Shown here: positions 61,001 to 64,000 of the stretch, in pieces | How the letters are laid out: each line of letters starts with the position of its first letter | Numbering within the stretch: the stretch's first letter is position 1 | NCBI GenBank assembly: GCA_037783545.1 | Contig: JBBELK010000480.1 | Coordinates: 1,683,001 to 1,747,000, forward strand | DNA: 64,000 nt | Source of the DNA: Henricia sp. BOLD:AAB3569 | Lineage: Eukaryota > Echinodermata > Asteroidea > Spinulosida > Echinasteridae | Direction of reading: 5' to 3' | Notes under the pieces: model-generated | What the model was told of the DNA's origin: nothing | Seen by the model: the letters and a program-made list of their open reading frames with translations, nothing else | Database searches by the model: none | Program-made: the position numbers and the translations under genes

Positions 61001-64000
61001 CCTAACAAAATTTACCTCGTTTGAAACCCATTCAGGGCAGATTTCCATGCTAATTTCTAATAAAAATGGAAATTTATAAAAAAAATTCTGAAAATATGAA
61101 ATTTTCCCTGGGTCAGCAGTCAAGGTCAAATTCAAACAAGAAAAAATCATAGGGGTTAGTCCAGCGTTTTTTCCCACAAATGGCCAAAAATTGTCTTTTT
61201 TGAAAATGTAAAAATTACTCCTAACAAAATTTACCTCGTTTGAAACCCATTCAGGGCAGATTTCCATGCTAATTTCTAATAAAAATGGAAATTTATAAAT
61301 TTTTTTATAAAAATATGAAATTTTCCCTGGGTCAGCAGTCAAGGTCAAATTCAGGGAAAATCATCTCTGGGCTCTAAGCAGAATTTTCTGCAATTTTGAA
61401 AGAAATCTGAATCGTAAAATATTTGGTCAAAATTTCAAAAAATCATAAGGGGTTAGTCCAGCGTTTTTTCCCAAAAATGTCCAAAAATTTTCTTTTTTGA
61501 AAATGTCTCAAAAATTACTACTAACAAAATTTACCTTGTTTGAAACCCATTCAGGGCAGATTTCCATGCTAATTTCTAATAAAAATGGAAATTTATAATT
61601 TTTTTCTGAAAATATGAAATTTTCCCTGGGTCAGCAGTCAAGGTCAAATTCAGGGAAAATCATCTCTGGGCTCTAAGCAGAATTTTCTGCAATTTTGAAA
61701 GAAATCTGAATCGTAAAATATTTGGTCAAAATTTCAAAAAATCATAAGGGGTTAGTCCAGCGTTTTTTTCTGAAAATATGAAATTTTCCCTGGGTCAGCA
61801 GTCAAGGTCAAATTCAGGGAAAATCATCTCTGGGCTCTAAGCAGAATTTTCTGCAATTTTGAAAGAAATCTGAATCGTAAAATATTTGGTCAAAATTTCA
61901 AAAAATCATGAGGGGTTAGTCCAGCGTTTTTTCCCAAAAATGTCCAAAAATTTTCTTTTTTGAAAATGTCTCAAAAATTACTCCTAACAAAATTCACCTT
62001 GTTTGAAACCCATTCAGGGCAGATTTCCATGCTAATTTCTAATAAAAATGGAAATTTATAATTTTTTTTCTGAAAATATGAAATTTTCCCTGGGTCAGCA
62101 GTCAAGGTCAAATTCAGGGAATATCATCTCTGGGCTCTAAGCAGCATTTTCTCAAATTTTAAAAGAAATCTGAATCGTAAAATATTTGGTCAAAATTTCA
62201 AAAAATCATAAGGGGTTAGTCCAGCGTTTTTTCCCAAAAATGGCCAAAAATTGTCTTTTTTGAAAATGTCGTAAAAATTACTCCTAACAAAATTTACCTC
62301 GTTTGAAACCCATTCAGGGCAGATTTCCATGCTAATTTCTAATAAAAATGGAAATTTATAAAAAAATTTCTGAAAATATGAAATTTTCCCTGGGTCAGCA
62401 GTCAAGGTCAAATTCAAACAAGAAAAAATCATAGGGGTTAGTCCAGCGTTTTTTCCCACAAATGGCCAAAAATTGTCTTTTTTGAAAATGTAAAAATTAC
62501 TCCTAACAAAATTTACCTCGTTTGAAACCCATTCAGGGCAGATTTCCATGCTAATTTCTAATAAAAATGGAAATTTATAAATTTTTTTATAAAAATATGA
62601 AATTTTCCCTGGGTCAGCAGTCAAGGTCAAATTCAGGGAAAATCATCTCTGGGCTCTAAGCAGAATTTTCTGCAATTTTGAAAGAAATCTGAATCGTAAA
62701 ATATTTGGTCAAAATTTCAAAAAATCATAGGGGTTAGTCCAGCGTTTTTTCCCAAAAATGTCCAAAAATTTTCTTTTTTGAAAATGTCTCAAAAATTACT
62801 CCTAACAAAATTCACCTTGTTTGAAACCCATTCAGGGCAGATTTCCATGCTAATTTCTAATAAAAATGGAAATTTATAATTTTTTTTCTGAAAATATGAA
62901 ATTTTCCCTGGGTCAGCAGTCAAGGTCAAATTCAGGGAATATCATCTCTGGGCTCTAAGCAGCATTTTCTGCAATTTTAAAAGAAATCTGAATCGTAAAA
63001 TATTTGGTCAAAATTTCAAAAAATCATAAGGGGTTAGTCCAGCGTTTTTTCCCAAAAATGGCCAAAAATTGTCTTTTTTGAAAATGTCGTAAAAATTACT
63101 CCTAACAAAATTTACCTCGTTTGAAACCCATTCAGGGCAGATTTCCATGCTAATTTCTAATAAAAATGGAAATTTATAAAAAAAATTCTGAAAATATGAA
63201 ATTTTCCCTGGGTGAGCAGTCAAGGTCAAATTCAGGGAATATCATCTCTGGGCTCTAAGCAGCATTTTCTCAAATTTTAAAAGAAATCTGAATCGTAAAA
63301 TATTTGGTCAAAATTTCAAAAAATCATAAGGGGTTAGTCCAGCGTTTTTTCCCAAAAATGGCCAAAAATTTTCTTTTTTGAAAATGTCGTAAAAATTACT
63401 CCTAACAAAATTTACCTCGTTTGAAACCCATTCAGGGCAGATTTCCATGCTAATTTCTAATAAAAATGGAAATTTATAATTTTTTTTCTGAAAATATGAA
63501 ATTTTCCCTGGGTGAGCAGTCAAGGTCAAATTCAGGGAATATCATCTCTGGGCTCTAAGCAGCATTTTCTCAAATTTTAAAAGAAATCTGAATCGTTTTG
63601 GTCAAACTTTCAAAAAATCATAAGGGGTTAGTCCAGCGTTTTTTCCCAAAAATGGCCAAAAATTGTCTTTTTTGAAAATGTCGTAAAAATTACTCCTAAC
63701 AAAATTTACCTCGTTTGAAACCCATTCAGGGCAGATTTCCATGCTAATTTCTAATAAAAATGGAAATTTTTAATTTTTTACTGAAAATATGAAATTTTCC
63801 CTGGGTCAGCAGTCAAGGTCAAATTCAGAGAAAATCATCTCTGGGCTCTGAGCAGAATTTTCTGCAATTTTGAAAGAAATCTGAATCGTAAAATATTTGG
63901 TCAAAATTTCAAAAAATCATAAGGGGTTAGTCCAGCGTTTTTTTCTGAAAATATGAAATTTTCCCTGGGTGAGCAGTCAAGGTCAAATTCAGGGAATATC
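46010..64000. repeat. Satellite DNA array, 300-bp monomer, continues past the window
   Basis: About 18 kb of head-to-tail monomers with a landmark TTTTCCCTGGGTCAGCAGTC repeating every 300 bp (for example 46617, 46917, 47217, 47517). The first unit is 290 bp and most diverged, the pattern expected at an array edge. Two sequence types alternate: one with AATATCATC, GGCCAAAAATTGTC and CGTAAAAATT, the other with AAAATCATC, GTCCAAAAATTTTC and CTCAAAAATT. Two deletion forms recur, ~164 bp (junction CAGCGTTTTTTTCTGAAAAT) and ~219 bp (junction CAAATTCAAACAAGAAAAAA). Blocks of several monomers are duplicated, for example an exact-looking 818-bp shift between 50833-51546 and 51651-52364. Open frames of 73 and 146 codons on the minus strand follow from the period being a multiple of three and are not called as genes. 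Confidence 0.98.

Noticed and set aside
46010-64000. CENP-B box in the satellite monomer (CCTCGTTTGAAACCCAT)
   Set aside because: The first 13 bases resemble the box, but the essential CGGG half is absent and the CTCG is CTTG in many monomers, so a CENP-B site is not supported.
46010-64000. CRISPR-like array
   Set aside because: The repeats are contiguous 300-bp monomers without unique spacers, in an animal genome.

Overview
The window is intron-rich, AT-rich animal nuclear DNA with many transposon relics. Two conserved genes, tRNA-derived SINEs, many fold-back MITEs and a Harbinger transposon gene pair suggest an invertebrate metazoan, plausibly a marine deuterostome (echinoderm, hemichordate or lancelet). 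The sequence alone does not fix the species. There is no bacterial-style operon, CRISPR array or phage.

Layout: (1) 1-4.7 kb holds a possible last coding exon of an unidentified + strand gene (862-966), a 430-bp fold-back, a nested MITE pair and a SINE cluster. (2) 4,735-9,649 on the minus strand is a complete seven-exon ANKRD16 (363 codons, all exon phases agree). (3) 9.65-10 kb is a GC-rich probable shared promoter. It is followed at 10.6-13.3 kb by a Myb/SANT-like gene, possibly multi-exon, surrounded by MITEs. (4) 16,486-18,668 on the minus strand is an intact three-exon HARBI1-like (PIF/Harbinger) transposase, with a triplicated candidate 5' exon at 19.4-20.0 kb. (5) 22,127-42,658 on the + strand is a complete FBH1 (FBXO18) F-box DNA helicase gene: 20 coding exons, 1,341 codons, all UvrD/Rep-type helicase motifs present. 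Its introns are filled with MITEs, SINEs, minisatellites and tandem tRNA-like arrays. (6) From about 46.0 kb to the window end is an uninterrupted satellite array with a 300-bp monomer, two recurrent deletion variants and higher-order duplications.

How the genes relate: ANKRD16 and FBH1 are head to head here, as I recall they are in human 10p15.1, so the gap between them is probably an old divergent promoter that transposons have expanded. FBH1 is a 3'-5' helicase and SCF substrate receptor that limits RAD51 at stressed forks. The copy here has a long disordered N-terminus with a PCNA-binding PIP box and four copies of an acidic/aromatic motif that I do not recognise from the vertebrate protein. 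ANKRD16 is an ankyrin protein linked to alanyl-tRNA synthetase proofreading. The Myb-like gene and the Harbinger transposase are the two partner proteins of one transposon superfamily.

The items most worth a second look are the repeated FBH1 N-terminal motif, the satellite that carries a nuclear-receptor-like TCAAGGTCA site in nearly every monomer, the intact Harbinger cassette inside the divergent gene pair, and a TTAA-type MITE inserted at the transposase stop codon.
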